The notes under the pieces are model-generated. The model ran no database searches. It had not been told where the DNA came from and saw nothing but the letters and a program-made list of their open reading frames with translations. DNA of 64,000 nt from Hamiltosporidium tvaerminnensis (lineage: Eukaryota > Microsporidia > Dubosqiidae), in contig CM061247.1 of the NCBI GenBank assembly GCA_022605425.2, positions 669,501 through 733,500 of the forward strand. Direction: 5' to 3'. Below are positions 1-13,702 of the stretch, in pieces. Made by a program: the position numbers and the translations under genes. The first letter of the stretch is position 1; the number at the start of each line of letters is the position of its first letter.

Positions 1-1677
1 TCTTCAATGTAAAAATGATTTTCAATATATATGTTTTTTAATTTGCTCAAAAATGTCAAATTTTCTATATTAAAAAATTTTTATCTTTTGTTATTTTAAT
101 ATAATATCTTACTTCAATTAAGTTTATTTTTACCATAATTAAACTAAGATAACAGTAGATACAAAGTAGAATTTTTCTCTATAGAGCCTTAAATACTAAG
201 ATTGTATCATTCCTCAAAGTATAAAACCAATATCTCGATCAGTTTATAGATTTTAATAAAAATTAACACTTATTAATTTGCTAGTTTCATACCTATCAAG
301 AAAAAAAAACTTAAACCACTATATAAAATCAAAATCAGCTAAAAAAAGAGCCAAATAATTTTTCTACATCGCACATTCAAAAAATACCGAATTAAGACAA
401 AAGATTATTAATTTATATCTAGAGGATAAATATAATAAGGATATATGTAAATCAATACAAACTTTTACGCATTCACTAACAATTTCCAAGCATCTAAAAG
501 TCTTCATACGTAGATATAGAATATTTATACCAAAAATATCATTAAAATAATTAAGTAAGTAAAAATTTTTTATTCTTAATATATCAATTTCTCATCTTTA
601 AAAAATTACTTGATATTTAGTCTGAAACCCTCAGAAAAATACGTTTAAATAATATCTAATACCAAAATAAGAAATGATATGATTTTCGGGATAACCTTAT
701 TCTAGTTATTTTAGATAAGAAATTAAATATACTATCAATATCATTATAAATTTTCGATCATATAATAATTCACTTCAAATCATTAATATAAGAGGCATAT
801 TATATGTAAGATCTTATTGTATCAAAATGTTTTTTTTAACAGATAGAATCACAATAATTTTGTGATTAAAATCTTTTTATATGTGAAATCAAAATATAAA
901 TATAATAAAGCAATAAAATTTCGAAATAAATATATTTTCATTAATAAAAATTAGGAAAACTTTCTTAACAAATTCTATATTTATAGGTGCATCAGAATAA
1001 TTATCCACTGCCTAAGATGATTAAAAATTCCAATAAAGTACCTCATAAAGATAAAAGATTCAAATAAATTCTATTAACACCGCAAACAAACGAATATGTG
1101 TTTAACATGAAAAAATACTAAAATATTTAGCCTTAAAAAGCGAATAGAATAATCGAAAGCTAAAGAACATTTTGAAGTACAAAAGAGAGAAATAAATGGA
1201 AATAAAACTGATAATCAAAACTTAAAAACCATTTTAAATGTAAAAGCGAAAGCAATGAAATAATTATACATTTGTAAAAAACTTTTAACACTTTATTTAC
1301 TAAATGAAATTAATACATTTTTTAGCCTTCCAAATATCCGAAGAAATAACTATAAATAAATTCCGCAAATACTTAATAATTCTAGTTAATTCTGCAGTAT
1401 TATATACAATATAAATCAGTTTTTCCTTTTATTATTTCTTGGTATTTATATTCAAATTATATGTGATACCTAAAAAGAATGGGTTGTACATTTTATGTCA
1501 ATTATTTTTGAAATAAATAACAAAAATCATTTAGAAATTACTTTGATTCTTTTCATACACTAATAATAAAACATTGAATTTTTGGACTAAAAATTATTGT
1601 TTTAAAATACAACCTAATTCCTCAAAAGAAAGTGAAATATGCAGTTAAAATTTATACCCTTAAAAAATACAGTGATT
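1..1677. other. AT-rich intergenic, nothing recognised
   Basis: No ORF with protein-like composition and no transposon relic could be recognised on either strand. The sequence is very AT-rich with frequent stops in all frames. Confidence 0.5.
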
Positions 1678-2400
1678 ATATGGTAGAGAGAAGATATCTA
1701 AATCAAAAACAATCTACTGCCAATCATTAGCGAACTTAGTGATAAAACAATTTGTTTATGTTCAATGAAATTAAAAAAAAACTACCTTTTCGGTTGTTTC
1801 AAAGGAGATCGTATAGAATGAAGAAATGCTACAAAAATGTGAAACTTTTTAAGAAATGTTTTTTTATGTAACTAGATCGGAAAAAAGGCAGGAATTGTAG
1901 GTAATTACCATGTAAAAGCATATAACACTCGACTTACTCACACATGTTAAAAGACTTAGCGTCTGTGAGCTTCAGAAACGACATATTCTTTAAAAAGCCA
2001 GAAATTCTAAGTAGCTGGTTATATCTGTCGGTATGGTTTTTAACGGCTTTATAACCCCTGTGTAAATTTTCAAGATAGATTTTAGTTGGTAGTTAATTTT
2101 GTTCGGACTTTAGAGAAGTAAGAAGGCTATTTATCTTAAAGAACTCTCAAGGTGAAGTTAGATTTGCGATAGCACAGGGCAACAAATATTCAATAAATTC
2201 CGGAAATTATCGACTCATTCCATTGGTTCTACATACTTTTTGGAAATAATGCTCCATAATACGTGATTCTTAAAGGATATTAATGGAGTACCAAGAGAGC
2301 AGTTATCTATGTTAAACCTAGAACAGTGTTAATGTCATCAAAACGATGTAAAATTTACTACTTCTTATAATGATGGGATATTAATAAATTTTTTTTAGAT
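1678..2400 (+). repeat. Dispersed ~0.7 kb repeat, copy 1 (most diverged)
   Basis: Aligns by eye with two further copies at about 23455-24210 and 27611-28250. Shared landmarks in the same order are a gacttagcg block (around 1957), a gttggtatg-like block (around 2030), a cattggttctac block (around 2221) and a ttatgttaaacct block (around 2308). Reading frames are not conserved between copies, so the conserved unit appears to be DNA or RNA rather than protein. It could be a non-autonomous element, a solo LTR or an ancient retroelement remnant. No defining terminus was found. Confidence 0.6.
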
Positions 2401-2630
2401 ATTCATACAACAAAATCTTGTTTATATTTTTTTATAATTTAATGGGTTTAAATTATTTTAAAAATGTAATTTTTTCGATCATACTATTTACCAAACGAGC
2501 AATTTAATTACAAATTTCAAATAATTTACTAATTTTTGACTGGAAAGACATTATTTAATTTAAAAATAAATTTCTTTTTATAGTAAATTTTAATAAAAAA
2601 AGAAATAAATGTGAAAAACTTTACTCTTGC

Positions 2631-4168
2631 ATGAATATTTTTATAATATTGTTGTTTAGAAAAATTTTATCTAGCCGAATTTCTAAGGAAGGTAATAAAA
2701 TTGGGTTTACAAAAGATGAAGTAAAACAAAGACCTGTAGATCGTTCAAGTGCTAGTGACAATAACATAAAGAGATATTTACATATTATTGTGACCAACAA
2801 AAATCAAAATTTAATCGATGATACTTCTCTTGCTATTCCGTTCGTTAAAAAATTTTTAGAAGCACATTTAAAGAAAATAATATCTTTAATAGAAGAGTGC
2901 ATAGAAGAATCTATTGAAAGACAGAAGATACAGAGAGTAAATGATGGTAATTTAATTAATTAGAAAACCATTTATAAATCGATATGTAGTATCTATAGTG
3001 AAATTTTAAGGGAAAAATACATTAATTTTTGCAGCGAACAGAAATGTTTGAATAACAAGGAAATTTAATTTTTAAAGGAATTCAGTTTGAAAATAAAAAT
3101 TACTAATGAATTGATTGTGCAAGAACTTAATTTTAAAAAATGTAAGGAAGTAGTATATGAAAAAAGATTGAATACTTTGGAAGAAAATTGCCATTATACG
3201 AAGTACTTTTAAAGATAAAGTGTTAATGAAATCTATAACTGAAAGAATTTTTCATACTTTTTTAGTGGGTTTAGATAATTTGAACTCTGTTTTTCCTCAA
3301 TTATCAATTTATGATTCAAAAATAAATGAAAATTTTTTAACTGAGGAAATTAGAAACAACGAATTTTTGAAATTAATAAAATATGTTTACCAAATAAATA
3401 AGTGGGAGTGCTCTAAATACTATGATAATGCTGTTCTTAGTAAAGAAAATTTAATCGTGAGATGGGGTTGTTTTAACATGCTTTTAATTGCTCTCTGCAA
3501 TAAATATACACCTGAAAATCCAAATAATATTTCCTACAGGAAAGAAGTTGGATTTTTTGTTGATTTAAATGACTATCATGGTCCAGTTTTATTTAAAGCA
3601 GATGATAATTGTATTTTTTCAGAGGGTTTAATAACCGCTTACACAGAAACTTATAGGGTGTTATTAAGGGCAAATTCGGATCGAGATTTTTATATTTCAT
3701 TTTATTTAGAAATACAAAACTGGCTTTTTGTATTTATAGAAGATATTTTTCCGAAATTAGGACTAGAAACTTTTTTTTACACATTAACACTATGCTTTCC
3801 TATATGTGAAACCGAATAAAAGGAAAAAAATCAATGAAATTTTCAACCAAAAAAACGAATTTAAGCCATTTTGTGATGAAATAAAAACATTTTTGACCAT
3901 TTTAAAGAAAAATTTATATACACCAACACGTGTATGTTTATATATTTATAAAGTTGATGAAATAATTTTTAAAGAATTCTTTGTGTCATTTCTTGAAAAA
4001 AATAAATTTGAAATTGAGATTTCTAAAGAGGAAGATAAAAGTGAAATTTTTACAGAAATGAAAACCAATCTTTTATTTCTATTTTCATATTTCTTTGAAA
4101 CAACAATGAATGAGTGTTTTAAAGAAGAAGGTTTTCTTAAAGAGAGAATAATTATTTGGGGAGATTAA
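2631..4168 (+). pseudogene. Decayed unidentified gene in three or more frame pieces
   Basis: Three consecutive same-strand open segments (2631-2963, 3220-3819, 3806-4168) in different frames read like one broken gene. The first piece starts with a hydrophobic stretch (MNIFIILLF) that could be a signal peptide or anchor. The gap 2964-3219 still holds short coding-like text ending in a stop. The second and third pieces overlap around 3806-3819, where the third has only a GTG start and looks like a frameshifted continuation. The product is rich in Lys, Asn, Phe and Glu and helical in appearance, with no recognised family. A C-run near the start, seen at better genes here, is absent. It may belong to a species-specific secreted family, but this is inference. 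Confidence 0.45.
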
Positions 4169-4344
4169 AACAATTTATTTCCTTTTTAGAATTTTCTAAG
4201 TTTTTGATACTTTTATATTATTTTTTTTGTGTAAATTGAAAATTAAATGGCTTTTTTTATTAAAGCTAACCCCAAATGTAATCACAAAATATTTTTGAAT
4301 AAACTCTTTACAAATTTTTGGCGAGTAGTATCATGCAAGATGGT

Positions 4345-4445
4345 GTTAAACATTTAAAAACAAAAAATAATATACTCTTTATTTCTGAGGAAGAAACCGC
4401 ATTAGATGAACTGAAAATAAACATAAATACCGATTCGGGTTTAGA
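4345..4445 (+). repeat. LINE 3'-end fragment (F)
   Basis: About 100 bases resemble the last coding segment of the LINE copy at 8135-9024, including a gaagaaaccgcattagatgaa-like block followed by aataaacataaat and gattcgg. No longer homology is visible on either side. It is a short decayed tail fragment of the same RLE-type LINE family. Confidence 0.4.
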
Positions 4446-7400
4446 AAAAGAAAAGATTGAGTGTAAAAGAGGCAGAATAAAATATTTAAAGGTATGAAAA
4501 TGGGTTTTCTCGGAAATTTAGTAAAAAAATAAACGAATTTATGGCAAAGTAATTATCAATTAAAAAGATTTTAAATATTTATATTTACAACCTCAAGTTT
4601 AAATTTTTTTCTTCCTAATGCTTTATTTTTGTAGCTATAAAGTATATTTTGAATCGCTAAAATCATATCAATGTTATATTCTTGAATAAATATAATAATT
4701 TTTCATCAAGATATTACAAGGTATATTGCGAACTTAAGTAAAAATAAATCTAAAAGTCGCATAAATCGGTAAAATATAAAAAGATATGTTGTAAAAAAAT
4801 GCTGATATAGTATATAAAAGCTTAATTGCGATTTATAATAATAACAAAAATACATTTTTGAACCATTTACCTCTCATATTGGATATACGCTCTAGAAATC
4901 TACAACCAAACTGAGCAACGAACAAGGCACCGGATTTTCGGATTACCACAATAGCCTCGCTTAATACACAACCTTTTTCTTTGATTAAAGTCTCAGTATT
5001 TAAAGCCTCACATGCAATCATAAACATTGTATTCCAGCCAAGGAAGATAAAAAAATCAGCTAGTAATACAACAGAATATACCCGTTCAGTAACAGCCGAC
5101 TTGCATGAATGACCACAAGTTGTTTTTATGAGTAACAATGGTTATAAATAACTGCGAAGAAATGCTAGGTATATACTTAAAAGTTCTATAGAAGAAATTA
5201 CATTGGAACAAAACTCTAGATAATAAGAAGTTAACAAAAAAAATTAGGTTTTACGCAAAATTACTAAAGCGCTTACCAATAAACCACTTTTGTCGAAATA
5301 TCACAGTACATAACATTAAGGGATAAGCATAAGTAAAAAAAGAAATTTTGCGATAAAAAATTGTAAAACATTGTTTTTCAACCTAGAATTTTTACTGTAA
5401 TGATACATAAAAAATTTGAAAGCTTAGCAAATAAACAACAAATAATTTGGATCTTTGTGATTAACTAGAGCAAATGAGGCAAAACAGAATATTATACAAA
5501 CCGTGCTCGTATTCTACATAAAAACACATGTAAAAATGGTCTTGAATTACTTGAAAAAAACAAGAGATTAATTTTTATCTTCTACTTTCTACAGATTTAC
5601 TTGCAAAAATACATAGGCTGATGGAACTTACAACATCTGAAGGAAAAGCTTTATAAAACAATCCGAAAAAACCATTTTTATGAAAGTTTTGCTTTGAAGT
5701 ATTATAAATCATTATATGTTTCTATTAAAAAAAAACTTAAAATCCGGAAACTAGGAAATTAGGAAGTAGCTCCGTAAGGAAAATTAGAGTAACTAATACC
5801 AGGGTGGATTGCGTCACGGGTATTCGGATGTGGTAAATTTAATAGGTAGTAAAACGGGAGGAAATGTAGATTCTCAGTCTACAATGCAGAAGAAAAAAAT
5901 ATAAATACCTTACTGATGACTTTCTTATACCATTTAAAAATATACTTTTCAGGCTATATTTTCTTCGGTTTATGAGCTCATAAATATCGTAGTTAGCATT
6001 TTCGCAACAAAGCGAGTTAAATTGATAATGTTTTTAGTTTTTCATCAACTAACTAACGACTCTTCATAAATCTTTATAAGTTTTTAAAATTTATATGTTT
6101 AAATGTACTATTCAACGCAATGATTTTCAGCACATTAAGTATTTATCCGAACTGAATAATCAAAGATGCTTTAACCCCTGGTCAATCTGTTACATGATAA
6201 TTTCTATATATTAAGACTAATTGCAAAAATTGTCTTCTTTGAATTTAAAGCTTTAATTACACGCTCAAAATCTATTTTTGGTCATAATCGAAATCTTATT
6301 AAAACACAAGCTAGGTACTCTCATGCTTTCGATGAAAGGTATAAAATACAAAAGTCAGATTCGAAACTGTCATAGAATATTATAACATATTTGATTTATA
6401 TATTGATAAAATAATTTATAATTCTTCTTTTTGTTTTATTCGTAAATTTTTAACCATAAAGATCATCGAAACATTTATCAAGCCTAAATTAATCACGAAA
6501 GATTATTCCAAAAATTAGATAGCGCAAAAGATGGTTTTTCTAATTTTCTTTTTGTGTCATGTAAATATACCTTTTGAACCACAAATTCAAACAAAACTAC
6601 AAAAAGATTGTCATATATACAGAAGTATTTTCTCAAAAAGCAACGTTTTTCTAAAACAAATTTAAGCATCTTGACGCGGTGAGGTTACTTTAGTTTAATG
6701 ACAGATGAAGTACAACCTTTCTTGTCGAAACGGAGATTTAAGATTCACAAGATGGAATCTGTAACGAATTGTACGTGTTTTAGAGAACTAACTACCCTAT
6801 AAGTTGGATGTGCTAAAGCTGCTTCGAAATAATATATGAATTTAAAATATGCAAAAAAACAATCGTTCTATTTAACGCAAAGCGGGCTTTTAGTAAGTGT
6901 TAAAAAAACTTTGGCAAATAAAATTAAACCCGAGAAATTCATCATAGGCAGGTGATGGAAATACAATATCTTTATTAACCATTATATAGAATATTCGCAC
7001 TAGACTTGCTGATTAAGGTAAATTAGATGATTTTGTGCATATTTTTTTATTAAAAACAAGATACATCCGAAACCAAAATTTATGACATGTCTTTATCTAC
7101 CCATATCTATACTTTAAAAGAGCTTCTATGTTTTTGAATTAAAAATAAACTAAATGTCATTTCAAAATTTTAAATATTAGACGAGAAAAAAGAATGAAGC
7201 AAGTAACTCTTACTCTTACGTGGAGAATGATAATAAAGTCTTTCTTGTATGAATAAAAGATTTTATTCTTGATTTAAAAATATAGTCTATAAAAATATAC
7301 ATAGGGTGAAATAAGTAAAAAGACACAACAAACAGTTATATTACACAAGAAACTTTCACCCAAATATATTATTATAGTAAAAAAAAGAGGTTTGTATTTG

Positions 7401-8134
7401 TGATTTTTAGATTTCCTAAAAAAAATAAAGGCAGGCGACGTGACGAATATGTGTTTTTACCATTTATGATATAATGTATTAATTAGGAGGATTCACGAAT
7501 ATGTCAAAAAACGCAATGCACCTGACTAAGAAATATAATAATTGTGAATTGAATTATATAAGATTATTATATACTATTACTTTTGATAATAGTTTAAATT
7601 GGTTTGACCTTTATATTTACATTACCAAACGAAATAAAATTTCAGTTTTTAAACCGAATAAAGAGTCTCTTTTTATAAAGTATACTTGCGAATGCATATT
7701 TATAAACAAGATTAGGATTAGTATAACAGCCGAAGTCATAAATATGGTTTTTTGAATCGGTTAATTTATAGGGATCAAAATAATATAACAAGACCACCTT
7801 AGATCAGATTTCTTGATAATATTCACTTCCTTATATAAGTGGAAAATCTCAAAAAGTTCCATCTTTCTTAGAGATGTACCGAGTCTTTTGCATACAAATG
7901 AGTTGAAGTAAACTTTTGGTTCATAAACAAATTTTTTTTGATAAGATACAATAGAGTATATCTAAAGACTGTGCTAATAGTTCGAATAGCTTTTAAACTA
8001 AGTCGTATAGTATTTAATGATATGTAGAATCGAGCTATGTTGAAAGGAAAAGAGCAATAAGATAAATTTAATACTTACGCGTGCAAAAAATCGCAATGAA
8101 TATAATTAAGAAATATAGTTCTAATCGACAACAT
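4446..8134. other. Intergenic, no supported gene
   Basis: A 101-residue minus-strand ORF (4833-5138) lies in a locally less AT-rich patch. Its product (Cys-containing, with mixed hydrophobic and polar segments) matched nothing recognised, so it is not called a gene. An 84-residue plus-strand ORF (7501-7755) starts with text similar to that at 8081, suggesting a small local duplication, but it lacks protein character. Another less AT-rich patch at 5760-5880 was not identified. Confidence 0.35.
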
Positions 8135-9024
8135 ATTAAGGTATCAGATGGTATATGTCAATACTGCATCAAGTCTAGTAAAACTGTAGATCATCTAGCA
8201 ACTCGATGTGAAAAAATTCTAGGCCATGACTATACCAGACTGCACAATGAAGTGGTTAGATGCTTACACTTATTTTCTAATTTAATCGGGTTAAGTCTTC
8301 AAAACAGATTCAAAGTCACACAGTGCAAGAAATTCTTGAAAAAGAGCATGCAGAGATAAGAGTGGATACCAGGATAAAAACTGATGTTAAGATCCGGAAT
8401 AATAGATCTGATATTTTAATTTTTGATAAGAAGAAGAATAAGATAACATTCATTGAATTAGAAATCACTTTCCAGGATTCATTCAAATAGTAAACTGAAA
8501 AACTTAGATTATATGATCTGCTGTCAATGAGCTAGGTTTTATTTTAGTATAGTGTGTAAACAATTCCATGTGTAGTATTAGGGATGATATTGTGACAAAA
8601 TACCATAAGCCAAGCCTAAAAAGACCGCAAATACCCCATAATGTAGAGGCATACATTCAGTCGATAGTACTTAAGAAGACGGTCGAAACAATTTCCTTTG
8701 ACCGAAGAAGAGTACTTGAGTCAGGACTAAATGCCGAAGAGCGCTGGGAGACAGCGTCGATGGGTGTTATTATGAGAGCAAAGATGCATGAGGAACCAAC
8801 ACCCCCTTTAAAAGAGGCGAAGAGAGAGGAAGATGGTGCAAAAAATTTAAAACCAAAGAATAATACATCTCTTATTTCACAAGGAGAAACCACGTTAGAG
8901 GAACCGACCAATAACATAAATGAAGAGTCGGATTTCGTATAAATGACGGCGAGGGTAAAGGAGGTAGAAGAAAACATGTAAAAAATGGTAAAAATGTTTT
9001 AACCCAGAATTTTATTAAATAAAA
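8135..9024 (+). mobile_element. LINE copy D, 5'-truncated and decayed (zinc knuckle plus RLE end)
   Basis: Only the C-terminal end of an RLE-type non-LTR retrotransposon is present. The zinc knuckle is visible near 8150 (CQYC, then H, then C, followed by GHDYTRLHNEVVRC). The endonuclease segment follows with frame breaks (8360-8560), and the tail (8568-8942) is open in one frame and carries KYHKPSLKRPQIP and VEAYIQSIVLKKTVE. The copy ends with the family 3' UTR block aacccagaattttattaaa at 9001-9019, shared with the copies ending at about 38976 and 59431. 5' truncation is typical of target-primed reverse transcription. Confidence 0.8.
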
Positions 9025-9267
9025 TAGACATTATTGTTTTTTTAAATATACATCAACAAGAAAAAAAGTATTTGAAACCTAACAAAAAATACGAAATTCG
9101 AAATTTGAACATAAAGAAGTGCTAACTATAAGTCTATTTTAAACAAACAAGACTTTGCCTATAAAAACAATCGTGAATTAAGCTAAATTCGAACATAATT
9201 AAAAATAAATTTAGTATCTCAATCCTGTCAAAATGAAATTTTTTTAGATATTAAATCAAATTTAATA

Positions 9268-9290
9268 AAAATTAAACAAAATTCCCTGAA
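9268..9290 (+). promoter_or_regulatory. C-run start motif upstream of the 9291 gene
   Basis: The bases just before the ATG read ttccctgaaATG, placing CCC five to seven bases upstream of the start. CCC-like or GGG-like motifs next to start codons are a known feature of microsporidian promoters. The same arrangement occurs at three other genes in this window. Confidence 0.45.
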
Positions 9291-11999
9291 ATGAAAATAA
9301 AAAAGCAAAAAAATACTTTACTTAATCTTTTAATTGGCTATGGAACTCTAGTTTTTTCATCAGATCACGACTTTTTTTATACATGGAAACAAGATAATGG
9401 CACTCTTTCAGTTATAGATTTACGGGAAAACGATCTTAATCGAAATCCAGATGTTTTTCTCAGACCTATTTATGAACAAAATCATCAATTGAATCCAGGG
9501 CCAAGTACATCTTCAGATAAATTTCTAAATGATTATTTTTCTCAACACTACCAGGCAAAACCTGTACAAAGTTGTGGAAATGGATTATTTCATAGTCACG
9601 AAGAAAACCCGCCAGATTATTTAAATTCGGATCAAGAATTATCAGATGATATCTTCGAAACCAATACCAGGTTAGAACCTGATCACAATTCCGGTAATTT
9701 TCGATCTTTGAATCAAAATACATCTTGTAGGAATACACCCCTTATAATGACAACAGCCCGTGATAATTCTTTTCCATTGCAACAACGGCATTCTTCTGTT
9801 AGACAAAATAATCAAGAAATATACGATTGTGAAGATGAAGACGATAATATAAAATTGGCATGTGCTGATTTTGTGTTAGATAACACAAATGATACAAATG
9901 ACCAAAATGATCCAAATAACCTAAATGACTCTAAATAACCCAAATGACTTACATGACTTGCATGACTTACACGACTTATATGACTTACACGACTTATATG
10001 ACTTACACGACTTAAATCACTTAAATCACTTAAATGACTTACACGACTTATATGACTTATATGACCTAAATGACTTACATGAATTAAACGACTTACATGA
10101 ATTAAATGACTTAAAAGACCTAAAAAAATCAAACAATCCAAATAACTATAATAACCAGAATGACATGAATGACTTTAAGAACCCAAATGATTTAAATAAC
10201 TTAAACGAACTGACTGATCCAAATAACTTAAAAAACCTAAATGACTTAGATAGCCTAAATGTCATGAATAACCTAAACGACACGAATAACCTGAATGCCT
10301 TAAATGACTTAAATGACTTAAATGATGCAACTGACTTAATTAACACAACGTACTCAAACACTCCAAACACACCTAATACTCCAAATAAATTGATTGATTT
10401 TCTTAACAATTTCGAGATTAAAAACATGATATCTGATATAGAATCTGTTGGCAATGAATCGTGTGTTGATTCAACGCAAAAAATATTTGAAATTGATTTT
10501 TCTGAAAATTATGAAGAACGATTGAATGATATGTTAGCAAAGGCAAAGAAATATGCCGCGACAGCTGATAATTTAGAACATTTATCACGATTTAAGAAGA
10601 AAGAAATTTTACAATTTATTCATAGTCGATATAAAAATTATTTTCAAGAATACTCGATGACGCGATTCAAAAACTCAAATATTACGGTCTTAAAGAGGTT
10701 GAAACATATGCAAACTAAATACAATATTATACTTGAACACTTAAATATATTCGAGAAAATGAGTTTGAATGATAGAAAAAAATATATCTCTAATAGTATT
10801 TCAAGTATTACAGAAAAACTTCATTTGAATATGAAAGTGAAAATCGGAGGAAAATCCATATTATACATTAAACATGTCATTTTTATCATAGAAAAAAATC
10901 TAAAAAATATATTCATGAAAGAAGAAATATTTAATTCAAATAGTGTAGCTCCTACTAGAAAATCTGCATATACCATTACGAATTTAGAACTCATGATTTT
11001 TGATAAAATAATGGGTTTTAAAAAAAACGATATTAATATTTCTTACATAATAGATTCATGTAATTTTTTTGTTGAATACGAAAGAATTCTACATGAGAAA
11101 ATGAAAATAACTATATTATATGAAGATTTACTTCTATTAAAAATAAAAGAAGAGCTATCTAAACTTAAAGAATGTGTCAAAAAAAATATATTTTATGAAA
11201 TATCCAAATTTATAGAGCTCTATGAACAAAATCTTGAATTTCATATAAAAAAGAGACATTTTTATTCGACAATTTTTCTTTTAAGTGCGTTGGTCATAAA
11301 GTTTGACAACATAAACAAAATGGAATCAACCAGTAGCTCCGAAGAGAATATTAATGCGAGTTCAAGTGATATAATTGCTCTTGATGTTTTTTTAATCGGA
11401 GCGATTTTTGAAAAATTGTTGAGAAATTTAAACAATCACGATATGAAAGCAAATTGTTATGGTATGCTCAATACATGTCGATTATTTTTAAATTTCATTA
11501 ATTATAGAAATAAAAAACGAACGTTACTTTTTTTACAAATACCATGTTTCATAGCAATGGTAATAGATGAAGCCTTTGAATTTAATGAAATTCAATTCAA
11601 AGAATTTCTTGCGTTAAATCATTTCTTATGAAAGAAACAAGTTATGCCAATCATGATTTTCTAAATGATAAGATTCAATATTTTTGGGAAATAAATGCTT
11701 CAGTAATTGATAATATAATAATCCATAACCTATTTATTGTAGGAAAAGCTAAAATAATATCTAAAAAAAATTCAAGGCTAGATATACTTGCCAAAAATCT
11801 TCGAGATTTTCTTAATAGTTCAGTTTCTTCTGAGAAAAATATGCCGTTTAAATGTTTACAATTGAAAAAATTATATGTCTCGCAGTTATATTGGATGTTA
11901 ATATTGAAAGAAAGATGTATTTTATATCAAATAGAAGATTCAACCAGCTATCGTTTTTTTCCAAGGTATGAAAAGAAAATCAATGAATTATTTTTATGA
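9291..11999 (+). pseudogene. Putative secreted Asp-Leu-His repeat protein, interrupted by two frame changes
   Basis: Three open segments (9291-9938, 9925-11631, 11628-11999) read as one gene of about 900 codons. The start has a CCC motif upstream and a hydrophobic stretch (LLNLLIGYGTLVFSS) suggesting a signal peptide. Residues about 30-190 are polar, rich in Asn, Asp and Ser. A tandem region of Asp-Leu-(His/Tyr/Asn) triplets and related Asn-Asp-Leu text follows to about 10340, then some 430 residues of Lys- and Ile-rich, probably helical sequence. The first frame change falls inside the repeat near 9930, where one extra base relative to the repeat restores the frame if discounted. The second is an ATGA overlap at 11628-11631, returning to the original frame. 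It could be a pseudogene, a sequencing-error artefact or a frameshifted gene. No family was recognised. Confidence 0.55.
9862..10340 (+). repeat. Coding 9-bp-type tandem repeat
   Basis: A degenerate tandem tract built on words like gacttacat and aatgacttaaat, mostly in 9- and 12-base periods, encodes the Asp-Leu-His and Asn-Asp-Leu runs of the surrounding protein. Composition is strongly strand-biased, with few G on the plus strand. The single-base excess near 9930 lies in this tract, as expected for a slippage-prone region. Confidence 0.8.
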
Positions 12000-12169
12000 T
12001 AATTTATTAAAAAAATCCATAGTTGAAAATAATTTTACGCTTTCAATACTTTTTTATACCTCTTTAAACATCAACGCATCAGCTTACAAACCAGATATTT
12101 GTTTATATATGTTCTCAGGTTCCTAGAACGAATCCCCGATTTGAAATAAAATGTATATTTTTTGAAAGT

Positions 12170-13150
12170 GTTAAATTCAATCTTTTCTTTACTAGCTTGT
12201 TAAAAGAGATGTTCGCTATAAATCTCTGCTCTTTTAATGACACCAATCGACGTTTTTCTCAAGCTCTCTTGGTATCTGCTAAGATTCGAATCTCTTCGTC
12301 GATTAAAAGTCATTGTCGCAACTATATTTCTGAGTACTATCGACTGAATTATGCCCCCTAATTCATAGATATTTGTAGTCTTTTGAGTAATGATTTATGG
12401 CATTTTGTCAGAATATCTTCTAGAGTCATTATATAAGGGAATTTGTTAATAAATTTATAAAAAAACCCAAATCATCAGCTAATAAGCCATATTTCTTCGC
12501 TTTTTAGTTTTAATATTTGAAGTGAATCTTCGGATTGTAATTATTAGACACGAGAGTCTTATCTTCTTTTTACTTTTATCTTACGAAAATACATTGAGCC
12601 TTATTTTATGAATATTAATAAAAGTCTTCATACTGATGCCAATCTTATTTTTACATACTCGTTCTCGAGAATTTTTAAACTGAATGACTCGAAATCGTTT
12701 TATAAACCTAAACATATATCTATTTAAAAGAAACTACAGGTGTCTAACCTCGCATTATGCCTTCTGTTAAAGCCATGTCAGCGATTTTTTTCATACTCAT
12801 TTTCTAGATGATTCATGGTTTTACCAGACTTTTGCAGTGCTTGCACGCAATATCGTACCCCAGAATACATTTTTATCCTAGATATAGCTGAAAATTGTTT
12901 CATCTTATCGCCATGTAGTCCTTTTCTTTAGATTCTTATAGAATCACCAACCTTAAGCTCATTTTTTGTTGCATCATATAATTTGAATGTAATTATGTTC
13001 TTCTATTTTGTTAGATAATCTTGCAAGTTGAAATTCAACCAAATTATTCTTAGTAAACTCATTTTCATACGTATAAGTTACCATTAAGAAGTTATTTATT
13101 GGTGCACGATGAGTGATATTATATTTCCAGTTTTGAGGTTTGCTCTTTTT
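12170..13150 (-). mobile_element. LINE copy G, decayed C-terminal part
   Basis: Read on the minus strand, this stretch aligns with the C-terminal third of the LINE copies at 35.4-39.0 and 56.0-59.4 kb. It begins near the segment equivalent to 58275 (matching aatgataataaaacccat), passes a decayed zinc-knuckle segment (GCAAGCACTGCAAA, near 12843) and ends with text equivalent to KCHKSLLKRLQIS and a decayed IQSIV block (near 12320-12370). All frames are broken by indels and stops, so this is one of the oldest copies here. Confidence 0.65.
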
Positions 13151-13517
13151 AGAATTAAAATTCTTTCCTTTATTATAAATTATATTTGTTCAATAGAATT
13201 AAATTCGTCTTTTATACGTTATAAGAATGTTTATGTTTATAAATTCACGTTATGATTTGGTCGGCATTAAAATTTATTTAATTTAATAATTTCTGATTTT
13301 ATAGAACTGAGACATCAACTTAAAATTTTGCAAATTCAAATCATTTAATCTTATAGTTTAAAAAGCTTTGAATAATTAATCGCATAATTATATTTAAAAG
13401 AAAATTTAAATAAATTACCCTCGTAATTGAGAATAACTTTATAAACTCGCTTCAAAGGATTGAAACCGAAAAACATTGGATTTACAATTTGTTAACCAAA
13501 AATTACATTTTATTTAT

Positions 13518-13653
13518 AGATTTAGTGTTAATATAATCCCTTATGTGATAACCTCAGACGAAAGTATGAACAATAATATAAGATATATCTCAAAAGACTT
13601 CAAATACCCATGAATGTAGAGGCATATATACAGTCGATAGTACTAAAAGCACA
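13518..13653 (+). repeat. LINE fragment E
   Basis: About 135 bases match the segment around 38500-38640 of the longer LINE copy, including ccttatgtgataacc, caaatacccatgaatgtag and aggcatatatacagtcgata. Both ends stop abruptly, so it is an internal fragment and not a normal 5'-truncated insertion. It lies on the opposite strand to the neighbouring copy G. Confidence 0.7.
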
Positions 13654-13702
13654 AACAAAACTTGAACAGCATTTAAATAAATTTAGAAATTATATTTGTT
13701 TA

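Noticed and set aside
4833-5138. 101-codon minus-strand ORF in a less AT-rich patch
   Set aside because: No start motif, no recognisable domain and no second copy. Kept only as a remark in the intergenic entry.
9812-10454. Antisense ORFs over the Asp-Leu-His repeat
   Set aside because: They are shadows of a low-complexity coding repeat, reading Ser-His-Val or Phe-Lys-Ser runs with no other protein character.
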